Positions 1 through 4,662 of a stretch of DNA of 9,601 nucleotides are shown here, piece by piece. The translations under genes were made by a program, and so were the position numbers. This DNA is from Neisseriaceae bacterium (GTDB lineage Bacteria > Pseudomonadota > Gammaproteobacteria > Burkholderiales > Neisseriaceae). Position 1 is the first letter of the stretch, and the number at the start of each line of letters is the position of its first letter. Location of the stretch: contig JAFSQZ010000177.1 of the NCBI GenBank assembly GCA_017446355.1, forward strand, positions 1 through 9,601. Direction: 5' to 3'. The notes under the pieces are model-generated. The model saw nothing but the letters and a program-made list of their open reading frames with translations. It was not told the origin of the DNA and ran no database searches.

Positions 1-569
1 ATTGCGTTATTGACCAAAGCAATATTGGGCGCGGCTAAACGCGTGAGTAAAGCAAGTTCGCCAAAACCACTCATTCCCATTTCAATCACGGCAAAACGGT
101 GGTGCGCTCTTAAATTTAACAAGGTGAGCGGTAGACCAATATGATTATTGAGATTACCAGCGGTGGCTAATACCGCTTCTTCACCAAAAGCTGTGCGCAA
201 AATATTGGCGAGCATTTCTTTGACGGTGGTTTTTCCCGAAGAGCCTGTGATGCCGAATATTAAAGCTTGGCTTTGTGTGCGCCATTTTGCGGACAATTGT
301 TGCAAGGCAGTTAAAGTATTGTTTACTTTCAGGCAGCCTGAAAGATGGGCGCAGTCTTCACGCGATACCAAAGCCAACGCGCCTTTTGCCAATACATCGT
401 TTACAAAATCGTGGGCATCGTGCTTTTCGCCAAGCAATGCCACAAATAAATCGCCTTGTTGTGCCAAACGGCTGTCAATGATCACACGCTTGATGGTTTG
501 ATTGTGTTGCGGAGCTGGCAATTTAAGGGCGTTGCAAATAAAATTTAAATCTAATGTATTCATCATCAT
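1..569 (-). CDS. murF: UDP-N-acetylmuramoyl-tripeptide--D-alanyl-D-alanine ligase, 5' part
   Basis: MurF is the cytoplasmic ATP-dependent ligase that adds D-Ala-D-Ala to UDP-MurNAc-tripeptide, the last soluble step of peptidoglycan precursor synthesis. The reading frame runs off the left edge, so only about 189 N-terminal residues are present. Visible family features are the substrate-binding segment with DSR (32-34) and GDLFVALLGE (39-48), the ATP loop GITGSSGKTTVKEML (106-120), AGNLNNHIGLPLTLL, and IEMGMSGFGELALLTRL, which matches the Mur ligase E-x-G-x(4)-GE pattern. Three consecutive in-frame ATGs (569, 566, 563) follow a purine-rich AAGAAG, so the exact start is uncertain by two codons. 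It lies 35 nt downstream of the membrane-protein gene and is probably co-transcribed with it. An uptake sequence (328-342) is embedded in the coding region and read as SGCLK. The family assignment is secure. Confidence 0.95.
   Translation of the reverse strand, partial: MMMNTLDLNFICNALKLPAPQHNQTIKRVIIDSRLAQQGDLFVALLGEKHDAHDFVNDVLAKGALALVSREDCAHLSGCLKVNNTLTALQQLSAKWRTQSQALIFGITGSSGKTTVKEMLANILRTAFGEEAVLATAGNLNNHIGLPLTLLNLRAHHRFAVIEMGMSGFGELALLTRLAAPNIALVNNA
328..342. repeat. DNA uptake sequence, 15-bp two-strand form
   Basis: TTCAGGCAGCCTGAA is a perfect palindrome except for its central base. It contains AGGCAGCCTGAA on the plus strand and AGGCTGCCTGAA on the minus strand. It sits inside murF. 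Neisseriaceae use such sites to recognise kin DNA during natural transformation, through the pilin ComP. Confidence 0.9.
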
Positions 570-604
570 TTTCTTCTTTTGAAGATTAGGTTTGTTGGCG
601 TTTT

Positions 605-1402
605 TTAACTGCCAATTTTGCCGAAAGCATAGTAATCACTTAATAAAAATACCGCGACCGTTTTGTCATTGACTTGGTGGGGATAATATAAACGGTAGTT
701 GTTGTGTTTACGAATCAATTTAGGCGTGGTTAAATGTTGCTTGAATGCTTGGTCTAAATATTGGCGTTCTGATGTGTTTAAGGCAAAAATAAAATCACGT
801 TTTTCTAATGGTTTGTTTTTTTGGATAAAATCGTAATGGTTTTGGTCTTTGAAACCTAAATAGACGTTTTTTTCATCAATGGTGTCAGGAATAAGTACGC
901 TGACATCGCGAATGGAGCTGTCTAATTTGCTCATTAAATCAAGATGTTCTGATGTTTTTTGCACATAATCGGGTGTGAATTGATAGTGTGCAATAAAATC
1001 GGTTTGTTTTGGATATTGCTGGATAATATTTTGTGCAGACTGGATAAGTAATTGTTTTTTGCGATACAGACTGAAATCATCGAGAAGAAATAATAAACCT
1101 GCCAAAACAGGAAAAATGGTTAGCAGCAGTAAACCCATTTTTTTCAGGCTGCGTTGATGTTCTTGTGGTTCGCCACGCTCTGCAATGCGCGTTAAATTCA
1201 ACATAATATTTAAAATTAAAGAACCTGCCATCAGCGCGATAATGACTAAAATACTGAAACCAAATAATTCGGTGATGTGTTGACGAAAAATTTTAAGATT
1301 GAATACTTGTACCATAACAAAAACAAATATCCAATAAATCAATAGGATAAATGATAATAAACCAATAATATTGGTGATTTTAACAAGGTGTTTGGTATTC
1401 AT
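605..1402 (-). CDS. Inner-membrane protein of unknown function in the dca position upstream of murF
   Basis: I do not recognise this 265-residue protein from its sequence. It has three hydrophobic segments (about 11-34, 47-70 and 88-107) followed by a soluble C-terminal part of about 155 residues without a motif I can name. Positive charges at the N-terminus and in the 71-89 loop (RIAERG, QRSLKK) suggest N-in topology with the C-terminal domain in the periplasm. From memory, in Neisseria the gene between murE and murF in the dcw cluster is dca, an inner-membrane competence-associated gene. Position and membrane character fit that, but no sequence comparison was possible, so homology is an inference. 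The ATG at 1402 has only a weak ribosome-binding site (AACGAAA). A strong promoter 80-110 nt upstream and the 35-nt gap to murF suggest a two-gene or longer operon. The stop is TAA. Confidence 0.85.
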   Translation of the reverse strand: MNTKHLVKITNIIGLLSFILLIYWIFVFVMVQVFNLKIFRQHITELFGFSILVIIALMAGSLILNIMLNLTRIAERGEPQEHQRSLKKMGLLLLTIFPVLAGLLFLLDDFSLYRKKQLLIQSAQNIIQQYPKQTDFIAHYQFTPDYVQKTSEHLDLMSKLDSSIRDVSVLIPDTIDEKNVYLGFKDQNHYDFIQKNKPLEKRDFIFALNTSERQYLDQAFKQHLTTPKLIRKHNNYRLYYPHQVNDKTVAVFLLSDYYAFGKIGS

Positions 1403-1412
1403 TTTCGTTTTA

Positions 1413-1424
1413 AGGCAGCCTGAA
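1413..1424 (+). repeat. DNA uptake sequence, AGGCAGCCTGAA dialect
   Basis: A single 12-bp AGGCAGCCTGAA, preceded by A rather than TTC, so only the plus strand carries a full site. It lies in the predicted 5' untranslated leader of the membrane-protein gene. Confidence 0.85.
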
Positions 1425-1483
1425 AAAAGCGATGTTTATTGGTTATGTTTAAGTGAATAAAAGTACGCGCAAAAATAGGCTGA

Positions 1484-1512
1484 ATTATACCAATGAAATG
1501 TGTGTTTGTTAA
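1484..1512 (-). promoter_or_regulatory. Sigma-70 promoter for the membrane protein-murF operon
   Basis: Read on the minus strand, TTAACA (1507-1512) is followed after 17 nt by TATAAT (1484-1489), with an extended -10 TG just upstream (TGGTATAAT). This is five of six plus six of six consensus bases at ideal spacing. Transcription would begin near 1477, giving a leader of about 75 nt that includes an uptake sequence. Confidence 0.75.
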
Positions 1513-1600
1513 CGGTGAAATCTTTTGCGAACAAAGTGAGTCAAAGCAGATAACGAAGTCATTAAACTGAAGTTTCTGTGAGCGAAGCTAAAAAAGATAC

Positions 1601-1665
1601 GGTCATTGCAAGACTTGACCATCGCAATGACAGAAGTTTTGAAATATTTCAGGCTGCCTGAAACG
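1601..1665. repeat. Partial copy of the right arm of the 1670-1812 repeat element
   Basis: Bases 1622-1665 repeat 1801-1844 over 44 bp with only two differences (TT against GA just before the uptake sequence). Upstream, ACTTGACCATCG (1613-1624) also matches 1782-1793. This copy lacks the 10 bases TCAAGTTTCG found in the other copy, so its inner palindrome is destroyed. GTCATTGC (1602-1609) and GCAATGAC (1624-1631) can still pair as an 8-bp stem. The copy ends in an uptake sequence, as the other does. Confidence 0.8.
1648..1662. repeat. DNA uptake sequence, 15-bp two-strand form
   Basis: TTCAGGCTGCCTGAA gives AGGCTGCCTGAA on the plus strand and AGGCAGCCTGAA on the minus strand. It closes the partial repeat copy that begins near 1601. 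Confidence 0.9.
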
Positions 1666-1669
1666 CCAA

Positions 1670-1812
1670 CTGTCATTACGAGCATTAAACAAAGTTTAAT
1701 GCGTGGTAATCTCCTGATTACAGAAAACAGACTTTGATTGATAAATGACAATAACACAGATTAAATCAGGAGATTGCCACAACTTGACCATCGTCAAGTT
1801 TCGCAATGACAG
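1670..1812. repeat. Inverted-repeat element (MITE-like) with a palindrome inside each arm
   Basis: The left arm (1670-1719) is CTGTCATTACGA, then a palindrome (GCATTAAAC, AAA, GTTTAATGC at 1682-1702), then GTGGTAATCTCCTGATT. The right arm (1764-1812) is its inverse: AATCAGGAGATTGCCAC, a different palindrome (AACTTGAC, CATC, GTCAAGTT at 1781-1800), then TCGCAATGACAG. Outer segments match 11 of 12 and inner segments 16 of 17, while the enclosed palindromes are unrelated in sequence. The 44-bp centre (1720-1763) has no coding potential I can see. No target-site duplication is obvious and no transposase is present, so a mobile origin is an inference. Similar GAGATTGCCAC and CGCAATGAC cores occur, as I recall, as dispersed repeats in many bacteria. 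Confidence 0.75.
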
Positions 1813-1844
1813 AAGTTTTGAAATATGACAGGCTGCCTGAAACG
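1801..1844. repeat. Second copy of the 44-bp direct repeat
   Basis: This segment runs from the outer end of the right arm through AGAAGTTTTGAAATAT into an uptake sequence, and repeats 1622-1665 with two mismatches. The repeated unit thus includes both the element end and the adjoining uptake site, which suggests that a block larger than the arm itself was duplicated. Confidence 0.8.
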
Positions 1845-1870
1845 TTTAAAAACGCTTTTCAGGCAGCCTG
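1829..1870 (-). terminator. Paired uptake sequences forming a hairpin downstream of rnpB
   Basis: CAGGCTGCCTGAAA (1829-1842) is exactly complementary to TTTCAGGCAGCCTG (1857-1870). The 14-nt loop can extend the stem by CGTT/AACG with a two-base bulge. Inverted pairs of uptake sequences are known transcription terminators in Neisseriaceae. It begins 8 nt beyond the predicted rnpB 3' end. The tail on the minus strand (TCATATTT) is only moderately U-rich, so efficiency is uncertain. Confidence 0.6.
1830..1841 (+). repeat. DNA uptake sequence, AGGCTGCCTGAA dialect
   Basis: AGGCTGCCTGAA preceded by GAC, so only the plus strand carries a full site. It forms the left arm of the hairpin with 1857-1870. 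Confidence 0.9.
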
Positions 1871-1872
1871 AA
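1858..1872. repeat. DNA uptake sequence, 15-bp two-strand form
   Basis: TTCAGGCAGCCTGAA carries a full site on each strand. It forms the right arm of the hairpin between the repeat element and rnpB. Confidence 0.9.
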
Positions 1873-1877
1873 AATGG

Positions 1878-2212
1878 GATAGGTTAAACGATAAGCCGGG
1901 TTCTGTCGTTGGACAGTCATTCATCTAGACTTGCCGTTGCCAACAAGTTCAAGCAACCTACCCGAATACTCGGCGAGCAGCGTCAACGTATTCTGTTTGG
2001 TCTTGCTACAAATGGGGTTTTGCCTGCCACAACGGTTACCCATTGCGCGGTGCGCTCTTACCGCACCTTTTCACCCTTACCTTATCGGCGGTTTGTTTTC
2101 TGTGCCACTTTCCGTCGTGTTACCACGCCCAGCCGTTAGCTGGCATTTCGCTCTGTGTAGCCCGGACTTTCCTCCCCGTGTTGCCACGCGGCGACTGTCT
2201 GTTTAACCTAGT
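1878..2212 (-). ncRNA. rnpB: RNase P RNA, catalytic subunit (class A)
   Basis: This is the ribozyme that removes 5' leaders from precursor tRNAs, working with the RnpA protein. Read on the minus strand it contains AGACAGTCGCCGC near the 5' end, the conserved GAGGAAAGTCCGGGC block of P4 and its surroundings, and near the 3' end CTAGATGAATGACTGTCC and ACAGAACCCGGCTTATCG, which match the E. coli RNA as I recall it. The ends are set by helix P1: TAGGTTAAAC at the 5' end (minus strand of 2201-2210) pairs perfectly over 10 bp with GTTTAACCTA at the 3' end (minus strand of 1880-1889). The length of about 335 nt is somewhat shorter than the 377 nt of E. coli. The open reading frames seen in this stretch are incidental. 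Precise termini are good to a few bases. Confidence 0.97.
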
Positions 2213-2217
2213 CGCGG

Positions 2218-2246
2218 ATTATAACGTGTTTTTTGTTTTCAGGCAG
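2218..2246 (-). promoter_or_regulatory. rnpB promoter
   Basis: On the minus strand a perfect TATAAT (2218-2223) lies 5-6 nt ahead of the predicted RNA 5' end. The -35 region at 17 nt spacing (2241-2246) reads CTGCCT, a poor match, and coincides with a one-mismatch uptake sequence (2238-2249). The promoter lies wholly between the methyltransferase stop codon and rnpB. The -10 is convincing and the -35 is weak. Confidence 0.6.
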
Positions 2247-2247
2247 C

Positions 2248-2955
2248 TTAACCTGCGTAAAGCACAAAAATAGTTGGGCGTTTTTTTAGATTGGGCAATG
2301 GCGTTATTTTGCGCCATTGGGAAACGGTTTGACTGATGATGGTTTGCGTGGGTAGGGTTAAATCGCAAGCGATACAAACGCGTGTGTCTTGGTGTAGTGT
2401 TGCCAATATATCGGCAAGCATTGCGTCATTGCGATACGGCGTTTCAATAAATATTTGGGTTTCATTGGCTTGGCGTGAATGTTGTTCTAGATTTTTCAGG
2501 CAGCTGATGCGTTCGTTTTTTTCTGTGGGTAAGTAACCTTTAAAAGCAAAACTTTGTCCGTTTGCGCCTGATGCCATTAGGGCTAATATAATGCTGGACG
2601 CGCCAATTAAGGGTTGCACAGTAAATTGTTCTTGATGCGCCAAAGCAACCAAGTCTGCACCAGGGTCGGCAATCGCTGGACAGCCTGCTTCACTTAATAA
2701 ACCCATATTTCTGCCTTCGCGCAAAGGTTGTAATAGGGCGGAAATTTCGGTTTTTGGGGTATGTTCGTTGAGTGTTTGTAAGTTGAGTTCACGAATGGGC
2801 GTGTGTACCCCAAAGGCTTTTAAATGTGCGCGTGCGGTTTTTTCGGCTTCTACGACAAAATCGGTAATGTCTAAAATTTGATTTTGTTCGTGTGGCAATA
2901 AACAAGGGGTGTTGGCTGCACCAAGTGGCGTGGGAATGAGAAATAGGGTAGGCAT
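2248..2955 (-). CDS. RsmI-like SAM-dependent methyltransferase (tetrapyrrole methylase fold), short form
   Basis: The 235-residue protein aligns by eye with the RsmI family, which 2'-O-methylates C1402 of 16S rRNA. FLIPTPLGAANTP (5-17) corresponds to the N-terminal PTPIGNL motif, LLSEAGCPAIADPG (86-99) to SDAGTP-x-ISDPG, and IGASSIILALMASG (117-130) to PGPSA-x(3)-ALSASG. FIETPYR (169-175) corresponds to the E-S-x-HR segment, and TIFVLYAG is the domain's last strand. It stops there, about 50 residues before the usual RsmI end, so the C-terminal extension is missing. The typical EDTR is EKTA here. It could be an RsmI paralogue with another substrate, so no symbol is given. It follows hpt by 78 nt without a clear terminator between, and precedes rnpB. 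The ATG at 2955 has a weak ribosome-binding site (AGAAAGAAA). Confidence 0.85.
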   Translation of the reverse strand: MPTLFLIPTPLGAANTPCLLPHEQNQILDITDFVVEAEKTARAHLKAFGVHTPIRELNLQTLNEHTPKTEISALLQPLREGRNMGLLSEAGCPAIADPGADLVALAHQEQFTVQPLIGASSIILALMASGANGQSFAFKGYLPTEKNERISCLKNLEQHSRQANETQIFIETPYRNDAMLADILATLHQDTRVCIACDLTLPTQTIISQTVSQWRKITPLPNLKKRPTIFVLYAG

Positions 2956-3033
2956 TGGTTTCTTTCTGAATCAATGGTTTGGGCAATGAAATAATGGCAA
3001 TATTTGTTTTGATGATTGGTTATTTGAACCTGA

Positions 3034-3585
3034 TTATTTCAACGCATAAATTGCGCCAAGATTACGCCACATATGTTTTGCGTCCATACCATAACCAAAA
3101 ACATAGCGATTGGGTACATTGATGCCGATATAATCTGCTTGAATGGGTTTGGGTTTATCAATCAGTTTGTTGGCAAAAACGGCTGTGCGACACGATTTTG
3201 CGCCAGCTTGCATAATGTGTTCTTTGACCGCTGCCATTGTGTAGCCTTCATCTAAAATGTCATCTAATACAATGACATCTCGCCCTGAAACGTTTTGTGG
3301 TTCGCGTAACCATTTAAAGGTGCCACCTTGTAGTTTGTCGCCGTAACGCGTAATGTGAATGTAGTCAAAATCTAAAGGAAAACGCAATAATGGTAAAAGT
3401 TTTCCTGTAAACACAACCGCACCGCCCATAATGGGTAATACCAATGGATAACATTCTGATAAATCGCGCGTAATGTCATCGGCGATGCGCTGCAAAGCAC
3501 AATCACATTCTTGTTCACTAAACAAAAGCTCTGCAGATTGAAACATTTGTTGAGCGAGTTGGTATTTTTCTTGAAGCGTATTCAT
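3034..3585 (-). CDS. hpt: Hypoxanthine-guanine phosphoribosyltransferase
   Basis: This purine-salvage enzyme joins hypoxanthine or guanine to PRPP, giving IMP or GMP in the cytoplasm. The type I phosphoribosyltransferase signature VIVLDDILDEGYT is at 104-116. MGGAVVF (53-59) and the flexible-loop region around HITRYGDKLQGG (78-89) also fit the family. The frame extends upstream to 3666, but I choose the ATG at 3585 because AAAAGGA lies 5 nt ahead of it and a candidate promoter lies within the extension. The extra 27 residues (rich in K, R and Y) look non-coding. The product is 183 residues, normal for the family. Preference between hypoxanthine and guanine cannot be read from the sequence. 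Confidence 0.93.
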   Translation of the reverse strand: MNTLQEKYQLAQQMFQSAELLFSEQECDCALQRIADDITRDLSECYPLVLPIMGGAVVFTGKLLPLLRFPLDFDYIHITRYGDKLQGGTFKWLREPQNVSGRDVIVLDDILDEGYTMAAVKEHIMQAGAKSCRTAVFANKLIDKPKPIQADYIGINVPNRYVFGYGMDAKHMWRNLGAIYALK

Positions 3586-3620
3586 AACTATCCTTTTAAG
3601 CTGCCTGAATAATGCTTTAT

Positions 3621-3650
3621 ATTCTAAACGTAAATAACGACTTTTGTTGA
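3621..3650 (-). promoter_or_regulatory. Candidate hpt promoter
   Basis: On the minus strand TCAACA (3645-3650), an 18-nt spacer and TAGAAT (3621-3626) give four and five of six consensus bases. Initiation near 3614 would leave a leader of about 29 nt that includes a one-mismatch uptake sequence (AAGCTGCCTGAA, 3599-3610). It supports the shorter hpt start. Confidence 0.35.
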
Positions 3651-3699
3651 TAAATTTCTGAACCAAACATTTTTTAATATTTTTAACATAAAGTGTATA

Positions 3700-3735
3700 T
3701 TAAAAACCCAATAATGGATAAGCCATTATTGGGTT
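3700..3735 (-). terminator. Intrinsic terminator downstream of dksA
   Basis: AACCCAATAATGG (3705-3717) and CCATTATTGGGTT (3723-3735) form a perfect 13-bp stem with a 5-nt loop. On the minus strand the stem is followed directly by TTTTTAATAT. This ends the dksA transcript and separates it from hpt. Confidence 0.85.
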
Positions 3736-3745
3736 GGATAAAGCT

Positions 3746-3760
3746 TTCAGGCAGCCTGAA
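3746..3760. repeat. DNA uptake sequence, 15-bp two-strand form
   Basis: TTCAGGCAGCCTGAA lies between the dksA stop codon and the terminator hairpin and offers a full site on each strand. Confidence 0.9.
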
Positions 3761-3772
3761 ACGCTGAATGAT

Positions 3773-4192
3773 TTAGTTGGCAAATTGTTTTTTCAAACGT
3801 TCGCGACGTTCTTGAGCTTCCACTGACAATGTGGCAGTGGGTCTTGCCAATAAACGTTTTAAACCGATGGGTTCGCCAGTGTCCATACAATAACCGTATT
3901 CACCTTCATCAATTGCGCGAATAGAAGCTTGAATTTTTGCCAATAATTTACGTTCGCGATCACGAGTGCGTAAATTTAAAGAATACTCTTCTTCTTGTGA
4001 AGCACGATCGGCTGGGTCAGTTGGTGCTTCATGATCTTGCTGCATTTGTTCTGTGGTTGCAGAAGCGTTTTCAATCAACTCATCTTGCAACTTAACCAAT
4101 ACTTCACGAAAATAGGCTAAATGATCTTCATTCATATAATCAGATTCAGGACCATTCCAATTTAAAATATCTTGTTCGGTTAATTTTGCCAT
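3773..4192 (-). CDS. dksA: RNA polymerase-binding transcription factor DksA
   Basis: DksA enters the secondary channel of RNA polymerase and, with ppGpp, represses rRNA and activates amino-acid promoters. The 139-residue protein carries the coiled-coil tip DPADRA (59-64), with the aspartates and alanine needed for activity, followed by SQEEEYSLNLRTRDRERK. The globular domain has GYCMDTGEPIGLKRLLARPTATLS. Of the four zinc-binding cysteines in E. coli DksA only the first remains (C102); the others align with T105, S123 and A126. Cys-poor DksA is common in alpha- and betaproteobacteria, so this is a family variant and not damage. I choose the ATG at 4192 because AAGGA precedes it by 6 nt; the in-frame start at 4246 would lie upstream of the likely promoter. 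Transcription ends at the 3705-3735 hairpin. Confidence 0.95.
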   Translation of the reverse strand: MAKLTEQDILNWNGPESDYMNEDHLAYFREVLVKLQDELIENASATTEQMQQDHEAPTDPADRASQEEEYSLNLRTRDRERKLLAKIQASIRAIDEGEYGYCMDTGEPIGLKRLLARPTATLSVEAQERRERLKKQFAN

Positions 4193-4236
4193 CAGTATTC
4201 CTTGATTAAGATTGACGGATTTAAAAAAATCCAAAG

Positions 4237-4242
4237 ATTCTA
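4237..4242 (-). promoter_or_regulatory. Candidate dksA promoter -10 element
   Basis: On the minus strand TGTTAGAAT supplies an extended -10 (TG, one base, TAGAAT). The -35 at 17 nt spacing (TGCATA) is poor, which is tolerated with an extended -10. The leader would be about 38 nt and includes the small palindrome GGATTT/AAATCC. Confidence 0.45.
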
Positions 4243-4605
4243 ACACAGAATTGATTGCTTATGCATTTTGCAACAAAAAAACCAATAAAAATGAAGAACA
4301 AAACCTTTTTAAACCTATTCTTGTTATTTGTTTACAACACTTGGCACAGTATTTCTTTATAAAACAATAAGATTGGATTTTTTGGTTTATTTGCTGATAA
4401 ACAACATATTTTGTTGATGTTTCACAGAAACTTGAAATTTAATGGCTGCCTGAAACCATTGTTTCAAGTTTGTGGCGGTATTTATGGTGTTCATCTGTTT
4501 TCATCTGTTTCTATTTGCCTTTTTGTATCACTTAATGGCACAATCGCGTACCCATTCAAAGTGGCTCATTTTTAGACCGAAACTTTTTAAATCCACATTG
4601 AGCAG

Positions 4606-4634
4606 TTGTCATTTCATTACTTCGTATTTGTAAA
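4606..4634 (+). promoter_or_regulatory. Candidate promoter of the M48 protease gene
   Basis: TTGTCA (4606-4611) and TGTAAA (4629-4634) are separated by 17 nt and match the sigma-70 consensus at five and four positions. A 7-bp inverted repeat, GTCATTT (4608-4614) and AAATGAC (4632-4638), overlaps both hexamers and could be an operator, though this is speculative. The leader would be about 22 nt. Confidence 0.4.
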
Positions 4635-4662
4635 TGACGCTCTTTAATTATGGAGTTTGATT

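Larger units (their letters stand above)
4193..4662. other. Intergenic region without a convincing gene
   Basis: This AT-rich gap separates divergent dksA and the M48 protease gene. It holds the dksA leader and promoter, an imperfect hairpin at 4430-4469 (ACTTGAAA with TTTCAAGT, AATGG with CCATT) whose loop contains CTGCCTGAAA from a one-mismatch uptake sequence, and a tandem pair of TCATCTGTTT (4491-4510). A 26-codon open stretch lies on the minus strand (4528-4608), and the protease promoter is at the right end. No reading frame with a good start signal and no recognisable RNA gene was found. Confidence 0.6.

Noticed and set aside
148..501. Plus-strand open frames opposite murF
   Set aside because: Antisense shadow of MurF, which has clear family motifs in the minus-strand frame.
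605..1402. Phase-variable homopolymer tract in the dca-position gene
   Set aside because: The longest T/A runs are about seven bases, ordinary for this AT-rich DNA, and the frame is intact.
1509..1757. 82-codon open frame on the minus strand across the repeat block
   Set aside because: It is built from repeat arms and palindromes, has no ribosome-binding site or recognisable domain, and ends in low-complexity basic residues. Such frames are a by-product of repeats.
1909..2273. Three overlapping plus-strand open frames
   Set aside because: They lie antisense to rnpB, whose conserved RNA blocks account for the sequence.
3586..3666. 27-residue N-terminal extension of Hpt
   Set aside because: A strong ribosome-binding site sits at the internal ATG (3585), and a candidate promoter falls within the extension.
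4193..4246. 18-residue N-terminal extension of DksA
   Set aside because: AAGGA lies 6 nt before the internal ATG, the family N-terminus fits MAKLTEQDIL, and the probable -10 element lies inside the extension.
4341..4357. Possible sigma-54 promoter (TGGCAC after position 4341)
   Set aside because: The -24 TGGCAC is present, but the -12 GC is missing (TTCTT where TTGCW is expected) and no gene follows at a suitable distance.
4560..4600. Faint resemblance to Correia-element ends (GTGGATTTAAA on the minus strand)
   Set aside because: Only about ten bases are similar, with no matching inverse end and no core of the element.
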